DNA of 64,000 bases from Deinococcus aestuarii (GTDB lineage Bacteria; Deinococcota; Deinococci; Deinococcales; Deinococcaceae): positions 1-64,000 of the forward strand of contig NZ_JAHKSN010000005.1 of assembly GCF_018863415.1 (NCBI RefSeq), in the 5' to 3' direction. Shown piece by piece: positions 8,427 through 17,497 of this stretch. Below the pieces are notes generated by a model. The model ran no database searches and had not been told where the DNA came from. It saw only the letters and a program-made list of their open reading frames with translations. A program made the translations under genes and the position numbers. Position 1 is the stretch's first letter; every line of letters begins with the position of its first letter.

Positions 8427-9131
8427 TCACCCGTAAGACTCCGGCAGCTTGTTCAGCCCTTCCCACTGGGCCTGGTCATGCCCGAAGATGACCAGCCCGA
8501 TCTGCTCGCGTTCCACCAGATCAAGCAGCTTGATGGTGCTGGCGCGGATCGCTTCGGCGTCCGGGCCGCTCCCGTCGTCCTGCCCGTCCCGGGTCAAGCC
8601 CTCGCCGAAGGGGACCGCATCAACCGTCAACAACACCGACCCCGTGGTGGGCAGCCGCACCAGCACCGATTGATGCCCCGGCACATGCCCGCTCGTCTCG
8701 ATCAGTCTCAGCCCCGGCAGCAGTTCCGTGTCCCCGTCCACCAGCCGGAGGCGCTCCATCGGCTGATCCCATTGGGACCGAGTGGCCGCAAAGCGGGGGT
8801 TGCTCGCCGCCTCCAGATGATGTGCACGCTGAACGACATACTGCGCCCTCGTGAATGCCGCGTGTCTTCCGGCATGGTCGATATCGTAATGCGTCGAGAC
8901 GACGGTATCGATATCGTCCGGTGCCAAGCCGATGCTCGCCAGTTGATCGATCACGTCCCGTCCATTCTCGAATTCCGATGCTTCTTCAGGAATGATTTCA
9001 GGGAGGCCACTGTCGATCAGGATGTTTTTGCCGTCATCCGTCTGCACCAGATAGCAAACGATTGGAATCTGGTACTGCGGCATGGACCCCACCTCTATCA
9101 GATAAAGACGCTTCACGACATTCTGGTTCAT
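8427..9131 (-). CDS. metallo-beta-lactamase-fold hydrolase, N-acyl homoserine lactonase family
   Basis: A 234-residue MBL-fold protein. The zinc site motif is STHYDIDHAG (an HxDxDH variant of HxHxDH, common in one branch of the AHL-lactonase family). Later ligands lie in TSGHVPGHQSVLV and VDAVPFGEG, with the C-terminal IFGHDQAQW. Members of this family open lactone rings, including acyl-homoserine lactones, but substrates of close relatives are often unproven. The ATG at 9131 follows AAGGAACG. The start lies 98 bases inside the 3' end of the upstream DUF899 frame. Confidence 0.8.
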   Translation of the reverse strand: MNQNVVKRLYLIEVGSMPQYQIPIVCYLVQTDDGKNILIDSGLPEIIPEEASEFENGRDVIDQLASIGLAPDDIDTVVSTHYDIDHAGRHAAFTRAQYVVQRAHHLEAASNPRFAATRSQWDQPMERLRLVDGDTELLPGLRLIETSGHVPGHQSVLVRLPTTGSVLLTVDAVPFGEGLTRDGQDDGSGPDAEAIRASTIKLLDLVEREQIGLVIFGHDQAQWEGLNKLPESYG

Positions 9132-9999
9132 ACGTTCCTTCCTGAACTTGAACTTTAGAGGCTGCCAGGAAACCTATGCAAAGAGGGCTCGAGATTGCTT
9201 CAGACCAGAATGCAAGCCGCCGGAAACAGGCGCGGTGTCCGCTCACTTGAGTGCTTGGGCTGTCCACGTGCACGAACAGCTCGACTTTGTAGGGACAGTG
9301 CAGAACACCGCTCGTGGGCCTGTTGACATTCACCTCGACATCAGGCGGCTGAGGCCAGACCTGCGGCCAGCCGGGCGGGACCGCCTGCCAGCGCTCCTGA
9401 CGGCCATACGGCAGCAGGTCGGCGTACCCGAAGTGGCTCGACATCGGCTCCACGCCGCGGCCGGTGGTGGAGTACGTCAGGTGGGGCCGCCCCTCCAGCA
9501 GCAGGTACACGTTGAGGCCCGGTCCTTCGCCCCCGTCCGGGCCCGTCCACCCCCAGTCCTGGTTGAAGGTGTTCCCGAACGACGAATACCACGGCACGCT
9601 CCAGCCCTTGTTCTCGGCATAGGCCAGCAGTTTCCCGATGGGCGCCCGGGAGATGCGGACGAAGCTGGCGTCCATCGATTTGAGGTGCGCGAGGTGAGGG
9701 GTGGCATTCTCCGCGAAGTGCGTGCAGGAGGGGCAGCCCGCGTCCCAGTCCGGATGGAACATGAAGTGATGCAGGGTCGGTTGCGGACGGCTCCCGAAGA
9801 GCTCGGCGAGCGTGACCGGACCGTCCTTGCCCACGAAGAGGGAGTCGTCCACGGGCGTCATCGGCAGGCGGCGGCGCTGGGCGGCGATGGCGTCGGTGAG
9901 GCGGGTGCCGACTTTTTCCAGGGTCAGCAGCTCGGCCCGGGAGCGCTGCCAGGTTTCGAGGTCGACGACGGGTGGGTGGGCTTGGGTCGTGTCGATCAT
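9034..9999 (-). CDS. DUF899 (thioredoxin-like) protein with an odd C-terminal extension
   Basis: From the ATG at 9999 the protein matches DUF899: RSRAELLTLEKVGTRLTDAI, the MTPVDDSLFVGKDGPVTLAE segment, MFHPDWDAGCPSCTHF with its CPSC motif, and VYLLLEGRPHLTYSTTGRG. DUF899 proteins have a thioredoxin-like fold and unknown function. Family similarity fades near residue 218 (WPQPPD); a further ~100 residues run on to 9034 and overlap the start of the lactonase gene by 98 bases. This tail probably reflects a lost stop codon or frameshift. The gene is divergent from the TetR gene at 10210, which may control it. Confidence 0.75.
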   Translation of the reverse strand: MIDTTQAHPPVVDLETWQRSRAELLTLEKVGTRLTDAIAAQRRRLPMTPVDDSLFVGKDGPVTLAELFGSRPQPTLHHFMFHPDWDAGCPSCTHFAENATPHLAHLKSMDASFVRISRAPIGKLLAYAENKGWSVPWYSSFGNTFNQDWGWTGPDGGEGPGLNVYLLLEGRPHLTYSTTGRGVEPMSSHFGYADLLPYGRQERWQAVPPGWPQVWPQPPDVEVNVNRPTSGVLHCPYKVELFVHVDSPSTQVSGHRACFRRLAFWSEAISSPLCIGFLAASKVQVQEGTYEPECREASLSDRGGVHAAVPDSNRLLSGADG

Positions 10000-10189
10000 G
10001 CTGGACCTTTCGTAGGGGTAGAGGTGGACCGGGGCGGGACGGACGCTCAAACGCCGCGCTGCGTTGAGGCTGGACTTCCCTCCTCTCAAGTGGGGGCTGG
10101 AGATGTGTGACGCGCTAGGCTGCCTGTGCCGGACACGCCCAACCTCCGGTGTGTGTACGCCGTCCACATTACTACGTCAGGAACAGAAT

Positions 10190-10195
10190 TACAAT
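10190..10195 (+). promoter_or_regulatory. candidate -10 box of the TetR gene
   Basis: TACAAT lies 14 bases before the ATG at 10210 and is a near-consensus -10. No convincing -35 hexamer was found (CATTAC at 17-base spacing is weak). The region is the 210-base divergent gap between the DUF899 gene and the TetR gene. Confidence 0.35.
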
Positions 10196-10209
10196 CGGGA
10201 ACCGACCCT

Positions 10210-10848
10210 ATGGCTGAAGCCACATCCGCCAAACGCGACACCTACCACCACGGCGACCTGCGCCAGGCCTTGATCCGGGCCGGTCTGGACCTGGCCCGGG
10301 AAGGGGGTCCCGACGCGGTGAGCGTGCGTGAGGCAACCCGCCGCGTGGGCGTCGCCCCGAACGCGGCCTACCGTCACTTCGAGGACCGGGACGCCCTGCT
10401 CGCCGCCGTCTGCTCCGCCGCCCAGGTGGAGGTCGCCCGCGCCATCGACGCCCAGCTCGCCACGGTGGGTCCTGACCAGGACCCCGTGACCCGGGCGCGC
10501 CTGCGCTTCCGGGCCGTCGGGCTGGGGTACATGTGGTTCGCGCAGAGGCACCCGGGGCTCTTCCGCACCGCCTTCTGGACGTCGGGGGACCTCGCGAAGG
10601 CCAGGAGCCCGGAGAGGCGCGGCGAGGGGGGACGCACGCCCTTCGAACTGCTGTCCGGCGCGCTGGATGAACTCGTCGGGACGGGCGTTCTCGCGCCCGA
10701 GGAGCGTCCAGGCGCGGAGTTCCTCGCGTGGTCGGCCGTGCACGGCCTGGCGACCCTGTTGATCGACGGTCCACTTCGGGAGCTTGGGGAGGCGGAGGCG
10801 CGTCGACTCGAGGACCGTCTGGTGAGGATGGTCGAACGGGGGCTCTAG
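10210..10848 (+). CDS. TetR/AcrR family regulator (WHG C-terminal type)
   Basis: A 212-residue regulator. The N-terminal helix-turn-helix spans about residues 15-60 (YHHGDLRQALI start, VSVREATRRVGVAPNAAYRH recognition region). The C-terminal ligand domain ends with an AWSAVHGLATLLIDGPL segment, characteristic of the TetR C-terminal WHG type. The ATG at 10210 was chosen because the conserved YHHGDL lies 16 residues later and a -10 box precedes it. It ends with TAG. It is divergent from the DUF899-lactonase genes and probably represses them, and itself, through the shared gap; this is inferred from layout. Confidence 0.85.
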   Translation: MAEATSAKRDTYHHGDLRQALIRAGLDLAREGGPDAVSVREATRRVGVAPNAAYRHFEDRDALLAAVCSAAQVEVARAIDAQLATVGPDQDPVTRARLRFRAVGLGYMWFAQRHPGLFRTAFWTSGDLAKARSPERRGEGGRTPFELLSGALDELVGTGVLAPEERPGAEFLAWSAVHGLATLLIDGPLRELGEAEARRLEDRLVRMVERGL

Positions 10849-10913
10849 CGTTGCTGCGGGCATTCAACCAATCTGCCCCCAGGGGGCTGGTAAGCATGCC
10901 CTCCCGTTGAGCG

Positions 10914-11440
10914 TCAGGCTCGGGAGTCCGGGCTCAGGTCGAGGCGCCGAACGGAGGCGAGGTGGGCGGGCGGGATCAGGGCCCGGCGCAGGACGCCGCG
11001 CAGGCCGAGCCGCGTGGCGCCCGGGCACAGCGGCAGGAGCGCCCGCAGCCACGGCCGCGCCGGCAGGCCGAGCAACTCCCGCACCTGCTGCGGAACGAGC
11101 ACGGCCTGCACCTGCCGCAGGAGGTGGTCCCGCCACGGGCCCAGGTGCTCGCGGTAGGCGGCGTACAGGGCGCGGGTGTGCTTCCCGCACCCAGGTCCCG
11201 TCTCAGGTGTCGCTCGCGGTCCTCCCGCCACCCGGCGTAGCCCACGGGCAGTTCCGGGATGCCCAGGCCCAGCCCGACGCGCCGGAACACCCCCCACAGG
11301 TCCTCCCGCTCCGTCTCGGTGAGGGGACCGTGGAGCGTCTCGTACGCCCGCTGGGAGTAGGCGACGAGCAGGTACAGCACGTCCCGGTGGGCCCAGTCGG
11401 GAATGCGGTCCTGCCGCGCCCGCTCGACCCCCCGTGGGCG
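10914..11440 (-). pseudogene. MpaB/rubber-oxygenase-like (DUF2236) protein, C-terminal relic
   Basis: Minus-strand frames between 11440 and 10914 together encode the C-terminal half of a DUF2236 (MpaB-type) haem-dependent oxygenase: DRIPDWAHRDVLYLLVAYSQ, ETLHGPLTETEREDLWGVFR, GIPELPVGYAGW, then in another frame THALYAAYREHLGPW-like sequence and the tail LLGLPARPWLRALLPL. A frameshift lies near 11185. The N-terminal half with the haem His is missing, and sequence upstream of about 11440 belongs to the VWA relic. Non-functional. Confidence 0.6.
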
Positions 11441-13050
11441 GCGCGGATGCGGGCGAAGGTGCGCTCGCCCCCGGCGGGCACGTTGAGGGTGTCGCCTGCC
11501 TGCCCCTCGAAGGCCACCGTCGTCCCGTCCGGCGCGGCCCCGAGCTGCACGGTGGCCGGTCCCCCCTCCGCCCGGTAGCGCAGCACGGTGCTCTCGCCGC
11601 GCCCCAGCGTCTGCCCGGCTGTCGGATCGAGGGGCACGATTCGGCCAGCGGGCGCGGGCTGGGTGGCCCCCCACTGCCAGCACCCCCGCCCGCGCCCGTC
11701 GCCGTCACAACCTGGGGCTGCGCCGCCCGCCCGTTCAGGGTTGGGGTGAGGCGCGCGGCCTCGCCTGCGGGCAGCCCACGGTTGCGCAAGGTGAGCGCGA
11801 CGGTGCTCCCTGCGGCGACGGTCAGCGGTCCACCCAGGGGCTGACCGTTCACGGTCGCCTCCAGCCCCTGCGGCAGGGTGCGGGAATCGACCTGTCCGCG
11901 CTACCCCGCCGGTCCCCGAAGCCGGTATCTAAGGGTCGTCGCTTCCCCGGGGGCCAGGGTGCGGTTCGCCTCCGGGTTCAGCAGCACCAGCCGCAGGGGG
12001 CCGGTGGCCGGGTTGCCGCCGGGAGTCGCCGCACTGCCCGCCGGGGTGCTCGCCCCGCTGCACGTGCCGCCATCGCCGCCTGAAGGGCTGGTTCCGGCGC
12101 CCGGCCCTCCACCCGCCAGCAGGTCCCGGCCAGGCCTGACCAGGACCCGCTCCGGGAGCCTGTTGCCCTCGACGCACAGCAGGGCCGCGGCCTCGGGGGT
12201 GCCGGGCCGGGTCCACCGTCAGGCTGAACTGGGACGCCCCCGCGACCAATCGGCCCTGACCGAGCTTCAGGCCCGGAAACTGCGAGTTGTCCATGTCCAG
12301 CCGCACGTCCTCGCCCAGCTTGCCGCTGCGGGTCAGCCTGCCCCCGGACAACTCCAGCAGGGCTGGGAGCAGCCCGAAGCCCCCGAGCTGCGGAATGATC
12401 CGGGGCGGAACTTCCAGCGTGCGCGCGTAGGCGGTGGCATCGAAAGCGGTTCTCGCCGCTTGCGGGATGTCCGTGCCCAGCCCAATGTAGTAGAGCTTGT
12501 CGAAGCGGCCCCGGTTCTTGTCGAACGTCGCCAGGGCGTCTTGCAACTTCACGGGCCCTGGATCGTTGTCCTGCCCGTCGGTGAGGACATAGACGGTCGT
12601 GGCGAGGGCGCTGTTCCGGCTGAGCTTCGAAAACACGTCCTGCATCGAGCGGTAGAGGAACGTCCGCTCGCCGGTCGGCTTCAGGCGGTCGAGGTAGGTC
12701 TGTAACTCGGCCTTCTGCCGCGGGTACGCGAAATCGCGGCTGGCCTGGACGCCCTGCGAGAAGGTGACCAGCCGGACGGTGCTGGTGCTGGTGGTCTCCC
12801 GGAGGAAACGGCCGAGTTCGCGCTGGACCTGCCGGGAGATGTCGTACTTGCCGTCGCCCTTGCCCGCCATCGAGCCGGAGACGTCGAGCCAGGACCACGT
12901 GGCGTGAGCGTTCGGGGAGAGGCCCCCCGGGGGGCTGACAGGCGGCGTCCGCCAGGGCCAGGCCCCCAGTCAGGCCCAGCAGGGCGAGCCCGCGGCGCAG
13001 AGGAGTTGACGTCGGCTTTGCCAGCGGGCCAGTCTCTGGGGCCGCCCCAC
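11441..13050 (-). pseudogene. secreted von Willebrand factor A (VWA) domain protein, multiply disrupted
   Basis: Several minus-strand frames must be joined to read this gene. A signal-peptide-like RRGLALLGLTGGLALADA lies near 13010-12950. The VWA domain follows in another frame from about 12905, with the MIDAS motif LDVSGSM, VRLVTFSQGVQ, and TTVYVLTDGQDND. A frameshift near 12210 leads to a Gly/Pro-rich linker and a TLAPGEATTLRYRL segment that meets an in-frame TAG near 11900. Beta-rich repeats (VALTLRNRGLPAGEAARLTP, then QTLGRGESTVLRYR in a new frame) continue to about 11440. VWA proteins bind ligands through a divalent metal. At least three disruptions make function unlikely. Confidence 0.6.
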
Positions 13051-13133
13051 CAGGTCGGCACGCCGGACTTGCGTGGCACCTCAGAAATCAAGCCTCGCTC
13101 AACTCCGGGCCCCTGAAGGAAGTGTGAAGCCTC

Positions 13134-13811
13134 TCAGCCTTCCCGACCGGGCGGGTTCGGTCGGGCGGCCCGGGTCCGCAGTTCCGCCGCCACCCGTTCC
13201 AGGGTCTCGACCACCGCCGGGGTCGCCTTGAGCGGCAACTTGACGAGCTGCGCGGTCGCCTCCGCGATGATCACGCCCAGGGTCTCGGCGCGCCCGACCA
13301 CCTCGTCTTGTTCCGCGCGGTCCAGGGCCTCCTGCATCCCCAACCCCAGGCGCTCGAATTCCTGCTGCTGCTCGGGGGTGCGGCCGTAGCGCTTGGCCTG
13401 GTTGAACAGGGACCTGAGGGTATTCAGTTGCCCCTTGGCGTCCTGCTCGATCTCCTGGAGGGCGGCCGCACTCAGGAACACCGCGGGGGTGGAGGTCACG
13501 TCGCGCAGCGCCTCTGCGAGGACCGCCTCGGAGCGCGACGCCAGCCCCAATTGGGCGTTGAGTGCCGTCAGCAACTCGGCACGGGCGGCTTGCTCCCCGT
13601 CCTGCATCTGACCCAGCGCCCAGGCCAGCGAGCGCAGGGCGGTGGAGACGGCGGCCTGGTCCCGGCAGACCCGCAGCAATCTCTCCAGGCAGGCGGCCTG
13701 CTCCAGCCCGGCGGCCCCCACGTGGCGGCGGGCCGCCGCCATCAGTTCCTGGCCCAGTGGGCCAGTCTCGCGGAGCTGTTCGAGCGTGAGCAGCGGTGGG
13801 AGGTTCTCCAA
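13134..13811 (-). CDS. uncharacterised helical protein
   Basis: A 225-residue, almost wholly alpha-helical, soluble protein with no Cys-rich motif, signal peptide or membrane segment; heptad-like stretches (LQEIEQDAKGQLNTLRSLF, EFERLGLGMQEALDRAEQ) suggest coiled coils. I do not recognise the family. The apparent start is a TTG at 13811 with an AAAGGA site about 8 bases upstream. Codon usage is normal for the window, supporting a real gene. It resembles in composition the accessory proteins found beside VWA-domain or toxic-anion-resistance genes, but that is only an impression based on the neighbouring VWA relic. Confidence 0.6.
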   Translation of the reverse strand: MENLPPLLTLEQLRETGPLGQELMAAARRHVGAAGLEQAACLERLLRVCRDQAAVSTALRSLAWALGQMQDGEQAARAELLTALNAQLGLASRSEAVLAEALRDVTSTPAVFLSAAALQEIEQDAKGQLNTLRSLFNQAKRYGRTPEQQQEFERLGLGMQEALDRAEQDEVVGRAETLGVIIAEATAQLVKLPLKATPAVVETLERVAAELRTRAARPNPPGREG

Positions 13812-14236
13812 GGTCGGTGTCCTTTCGCGGTCGGCTTTCGCTTTCCCAGCATACCGGGACGAGGTGGCCGCTCCCGGCGCCCGGACGAGAACAAAGCCCC
13901 TCCAATGAAGCTGTCCTGAAGAGCAGGCGCGCCGGGAAAGCCCCCCTCATTGGGGATCAATGTTCGCTCAAGGCGGCGCTCCGGAGGGTGGGCCTCACAC
14001 CGCTGCGGAACGCCGAAACCCGGGGTCCAGGGGGTGGTGACCGTCGGGGAGTGGGATCCGGCGACCTTCCCGGTTGACGACGGCACAGGTCCTCGCCCGT
14101 TCTGGCGTGCCGGGTGCCCGGTTCGCGTCATGAAGACAGCCTGCCGACCCTGGCTGGCAGGGTCTGGATGGGCTGTCGCTGCCACAGACCACCGTGCGCG
14201 GTGAGAAGCCCGGCCGTTCCCTCCCCGCCGTTCGGC
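13812..14236 (-). other. 425-base stretch without a supported gene
   Basis: Long overlapping open frames exist here because of high GC, but none shows a recognisable domain or a good start. The left part should hold the promoter of the helical-protein gene. The right part is downstream debris of the response-regulator relic. Confidence 0.4.
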
Positions 14237-14528
14237 CAACCGGCCACCTCTCAACAGGCGTACCTTGCGTTCCACCGCGCCCAGAGCCGTGAGAACGATC
14301 ACCGGGACTTCGTTGTGCTGGCGGATCTGACGCCGCCCCTGCGCGCCGTCCATGTCTGGCACTCCCGGGTCGGGGACCACCCACCTGCGGCCGGTGAGGG
14401 AAGACCGGCCGCAGGCCCGTGGAGCCGTCGGGCGCCGTCGTGATCGGGTACCCGGCTTCCCGCAGGTCCAGGCCGATCAGGTGATTCAGGTCCGGGGCAG
14501 CCTCGATCAAGAGCATCAGGGCGGTCAT
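14237..14528 (-). pseudogene. response regulator receiver-domain relic
   Basis: The minus-strand ATG at 14528 starts a receiver domain: ALMLLIEAAPDLNHLIGLDL, REAGYPITTAPDGSTGLRPVF. A frameshift near 14385 moves the rest (VPDPGVPDMDGAQ, EVPVIVLTALGAVERKVRLL) to another frame. The usual acidic pair at the N-terminus is altered (EAAPD in place of EDDPD). The phosphoacceptor Asp region is degraded, and the DNA-binding domain is missing. The ATG overlaps the stop of the small upstream frame (14525-14752) as ATGA, as in translationally coupled kinase-regulator pairs. Confidence 0.6.
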
Positions 14529-14752
14529 GGTGGGGCCAGTCTCCACGCGGAGGCCGCCAGGGTCGTGATGCATGAACGTCCGACCAACGGCGTGGGGCGG
14601 AGGACCGCCATCGAGCGCCGCCCGTCGGCGGACTGGGCTCTTCCCGGCGCGGCCACCAGAAGCTGGTGGCCGCGTACCGTCCAGCCGAGACTGAACACCC
14701 AGGCCAACAACAACAGGGTTGTCAGGTTGCGAAGGCCAATGGACGCCCGCAA
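14525..14752 (-). pseudogene. small membrane-anchored fragment coupled to the response-regulator relic
   Basis: A 75-codon frame with one hydrophobic segment near the N-terminus (LTTLLLLAWVFSLGWTVRG). Its stop overlaps the response-regulator start by ATGA. This layout would fit the collapsed remains of a sensor histidine kinase, with the first membrane segment kept and the catalytic part deleted, but no kinase motif is visible, so the identity is inferred only from position. Confidence 0.3.
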
Positions 14753-14889
14753 CCACGGCCCCGTGACTCTTCAAGAGAGGGGCAGGCCGTTCGGGCGCAG
14801 GGGGCGAGAGGAAGTCAGCGGCCCGACGCGCGATCACGAACCAGGCCCCGATGCCCCTGGTCTGTGGTCGTGAGGTCGGCTGCCGGGCC

Positions 14890-15420
14890 GCGATGACCGC
14901 ACCTGCTCCCCGACCTGTTCCCAGAAACACAGCTCGGTCCCGGGCGTCGTCGCCGTGGCTGTTGCGCAGGCCACGCCGGAGCCAGGGCGTCCAGCGGGTC
15001 CCAGCCCTCGGCCAGAATCACGCACAGTCCCGCCAGCAGGGCGTCTCCCGACCCCACCTGGGACCGCATCTCGACCCTGGGGGAATGGCCTGCCACTCCC
15101 CATCTGGGCTCACCAGCAGGGCCCTTGCTCCCCCAGGCTCAGGGCGACCGCCCCAGCCCCGAGCGCCAGCACCTCCCGGCAGGCCGCGCTCACGTCCTCC
15201 CCGGCGGGCAGCACACGCCCCACCAGCCGCTCCAGCTCGGACCGGGCCAGGCGGCGCAACTCCTCGCCGTTCGCATCCACCGCGACCCGCGCGCCGTCCT
15301 GTCTCGCCCGGGTGAGGGCCCGCTCGAGGAAGTCGGGGGGCACGTTCTGCGGCCGTGATCCCGCGAGGCTCAGGAAGTCGGGCGGGCGCAGGGCGAACAG
15401 GGCCCCCCAGACTTGATGGG
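14890..15420 (-). pseudogene. fruK: 1-phosphofructokinase (PfkB family) C-terminal relic
   Basis: Minus-strand frames encode the C-terminal two-thirds of a PfkB-type 1-phosphofructokinase: PPDFLSLAGSRPQNVPPDFL, ARVAVDANGEELR, REVLALGAGAVALSLGEQG, then in a second frame the PfkB signature VGSGDALLAGLC with its catalytic Asp, and in a third frame ACATATATTPGTELC. At least two frameshifts and a small deletion (between DANGEEL and ELERLVG) separate the pieces, and the N-terminal substrate-binding part is absent. An intact enzyme would phosphorylate fructose-1-phosphate after PTS uptake; no PTS genes are present here. Confidence 0.65.
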
Positions 15421-15518
15421 CTGCCACCGCGTCGATGAACAGGGCGACAACAATCGCTCTTTTTGGCCGATCGGTCGGGACTGGTCCAACGTGTTCTGGG
15501 GGGTCGGTGGGCCCTCGT

Positions 15519-16385
15519 TCACCTGCCTGACCCGGGTCTGGGTGGGATCTTGCCCGCCGCCTTGTGGGCGTAGAGCCGCCGGTCGGCCAACCGCAGCAGC
15601 GCGGGGAGGTCGGCGGCCTCCTCAGGGAAGCGGGCGGTGCCCAGCCCGGCGCGCAACGTCCCGCCCTCCAGGGTTTGAAGTGCGTCGAGCAGGTCCTCCC
15701 CTCCCCGTGCCTCACCGGTGCCGGGCAGCAAGACGGCGAACTCGTCACCCCCCAGGCGGTAGGCGCCGCCCGTCTCCGGGGTCACGTCCTTCAGGCACCG
15801 TCCCACCGACGCGAGCAGGGCGTCGCCCGCCGGGTGACCTCGCAGGTCGTTCACCTGTTTGAAGTCGTTCAGGTCGAGCAGCACCAGGGTAAGAGCCCAC
15901 CCCTGCCCCACGAGATCGGCGAGCCGGGTGTCGAAGGCGCGGCGGTTCCCGAGCCCGGTCAGCGGATCGAGGGAGGCGAGGCGCTCCAGCCGGACCTGCG
16001 CGGTGTGGGTTTCGGAGAAGTCCTCCTGCACGCCCACGAAGTAGCGCACGGCGCCGTTCTCGCACAGCGGCCGGATCCGCAGCCGGTACCACATGGTGCG
16101 CCCGTCCTTGCGGTAGTTCAGCACCACCCGCCGGATCGGCTCGCCCAGGTCCAAGGCCTCGCGCATGGCCTGGATATCCGCCGGGTCGGTCTCGGGTCCC
16201 TGTAAGAAGGAGCAGGGGCGGCCCAGCACCTCCTCCTGGCTGTACCCCGTCTCACGGGTAAAGGTCGCGTTGACGTAGACGATGCGCCGCGCGGCGTCCG
16301 TCACGAGCAGCCCGACGTCGGCCGCATCGAGGACCTGCCAGAGCAGGTCGGTGGGGAGCGCGGCCCGCGGCGAGACCACGGTCAT
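15519..16385 (-). CDS. LOV-like PAS plus GGDEF diguanylate cyclase
   Basis: A 288-residue protein with a PAS domain (about 15-125) and a GGDEF domain (about 130-280). The PAS domain looks like a LOV blue-light sensor: the GRPCSFLQGPETDP motif places Cys58 where LOV proteins form the flavin adduct, followed by NYRKDGRTMWYRLRI (Asn90) and YFVGVQED (Gln120). Two usual flavin contacts differ: Asn to Pro57 before Cys-Ser, and the second Asn to Tyr100. The cyclase signature RLGGDEF (210-216) is intact; no clear RxxD inhibitory site precedes it. It starts inside the stop codon of the upstream EAL gene (ATGA), so the two are translationally coupled and probably act on the same c-di-GMP pool. Confidence 0.85.
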   Translation of the reverse strand: MTVVSPRAALPTDLLWQVLDAADVGLLVTDAARRIVYVNATFTRETGYSQEEVLGRPCSFLQGPETDPADIQAMREALDLGEPIRRVVLNYRKDGRTMWYRLRIRPLCENGAVRYFVGVQEDFSETHTAQVRLERLASLDPLTGLGNRRAFDTRLADLVGQGWALTLVLLDLNDFKQVNDLRGHPAGDALLASVGRCLKDVTPETGGAYRLGGDEFAVLLPGTGEARGGEDLLDALQTLEGGTLRAGLGTARFPEEAADLPALLRLADRRLYAHKAAGKIPPRPGSGR

Positions 16386-17497
16386 CGGGTGGCCCAGTAG
16401 TGAAGTGCCTGTGGGGTGAGGCCGGACGCCTGCTCGACGGGGCGACCGAGAAAGTAGCCCTGCGCGTAGTCGGTGCCCAGCTCATAGACGATCTGCACCT
16501 CCTCCTGGGTCTCCAGCCCCTCGGCCACCACCCGGACGCCCAGGTCGTGCGCGTAGCGGATCAGGGCGCTCACCAGCGGCACCCGGGGATCGTCGCCGTG
16601 CAGGTCCCGGACGAGACCGCGGTCGAGTTTCACCACGTCGGGCCTGAGTTCGGAGAGGTAGGTCAGGCTGGTGTGCCCGGCGCCGAGGTCGTCGAGCGCC
16701 ACCTGGGCCCCCTCCGCGCGGTAGCGTTCCAGGATGCGTTTCAGCAGCCGCAGGTCGGGGAAGGCCTCGCTCTCGGTGACCTCGAACAGCAGGCGGGAAA
16801 AGTCCGCTCCCACCTCGCGGCAGGTCTCGAAGGTGGTCTGGAGGCAGATGTCGGGGTTGTACACCACCCCCGGGGCGAAGTTGATGAACAGCACCTGATC
16901 CCCCTGGAGCTGCGGGTAGGCCTGGCGGATGGCGGTGCGCCGGGCGTGGGCGTCGAAGCCCCGGGACTGACCATGCGCGGCGGCAGCTTGCAGCAGGGGG
17001 CCTGCTCCGAAAAATTGGCCGTGCCACTGAGCACGGACCAGGGCCTCGTAGCCGTACACCCGCCCGCTGGCGAGTTCCACGATGGGTTGCAGGTGAAAGC
17101 GCAGGTGCCCGCTGGCCCCGGCGAACCAGCGGCTCGACAGCCGTGCCACCCACTGCTCCAGCGGGGCGATGTGCCAGGTCTCGACCCGATCACCGCTGCG
17201 GGGCAGGGCGAGGAGATCGGGTCGCTCGGTCTGAGAGAAGCCCGCCAGCACCTGGTCCAGGCATTCGAAGGCCTGGGCGGGGATCACGAAGGCGTCGTCG
17301 TGCGTCTCCAGGGGCAGGCCCTGGGCGGTGAGCAGCAGGGCGAGCTTGCGGTGCAGGTGGCGGGAGGCGGCGTGGATGGCGAGGCTGGTGAAGCGGTCGA
17401 GATCGAGGGGGACGACCGCGTGGCAGTCGCAGGAGGTGAAGCCGCTCGCGTGGCCGGTGGTGGGCAGCGGTTGACCCAGGGTGGGAGTGGCCGTCAT
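16382..17497 (-). CDS. EAL-domain c-di-GMP phosphodiesterase
   Basis: A 371-residue protein from the ATG at 17497 (GGAG upstream). A short N-terminal region has a Cys-x-Cys (residues 23-25) and a helical domain of unknown role. The EAL domain (about 130-360) has all the catalytic landmarks: FHLQPIV, YEALVR (EAL 151-153), LFINFAP, LFEVTES, DDLGAGHTSL, VKLDRG, AEGLET and YAQGYFLGRP. It should hydrolyse c-di-GMP to pGpG. It is cytoplasmic by sequence. It is the first gene of a two-gene operon whose second gene makes c-di-GMP, with a four-base ATGA overlap. Confidence 0.88.
   Translation of the reverse strand: MTATPTLGQPLPTTGHASGFTSCDCHAVVPLDLDRFTSLAIHAASRHLHRKLALLLTAQGLPLETHDDAFVIPAQAFECLDQVLAGFSQTERPDLLALPRSGDRVETWHIAPLEQWVARLSSRWFAGASGHLRFHLQPIVELASGRVYGYEALVRAQWHGQFFGAGPLLQAAAAHGQSRGFDAHARRTAIRQAYPQLQGDQVLFINFAPGVVYNPDICLQTTFETCREVGADFSRLLFEVTESEAFPDLRLLKRILERYRAEGAQVALDDLGAGHTSLTYLSELRPDVVKLDRGLVRDLHGDDPRVPLVSALIRYAHDLGVRVVAEGLETQEEVQIVYELGTDYAQGYFLGRPVEQASGLTPQALHYWATR

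Noticed and set aside
6873..9158. 761-codon plus-strand frame across peptidase E and lactonase genes
   Set aside because: Opposite two genes with clear family motifs; no domain of its own.
13995..14930. 311-codon minus-strand frame as a single intact gene
   Set aside because: Only about 48 codons from 14528 resemble a receiver domain; the rest is out of frame with its continuation and has no coding character.
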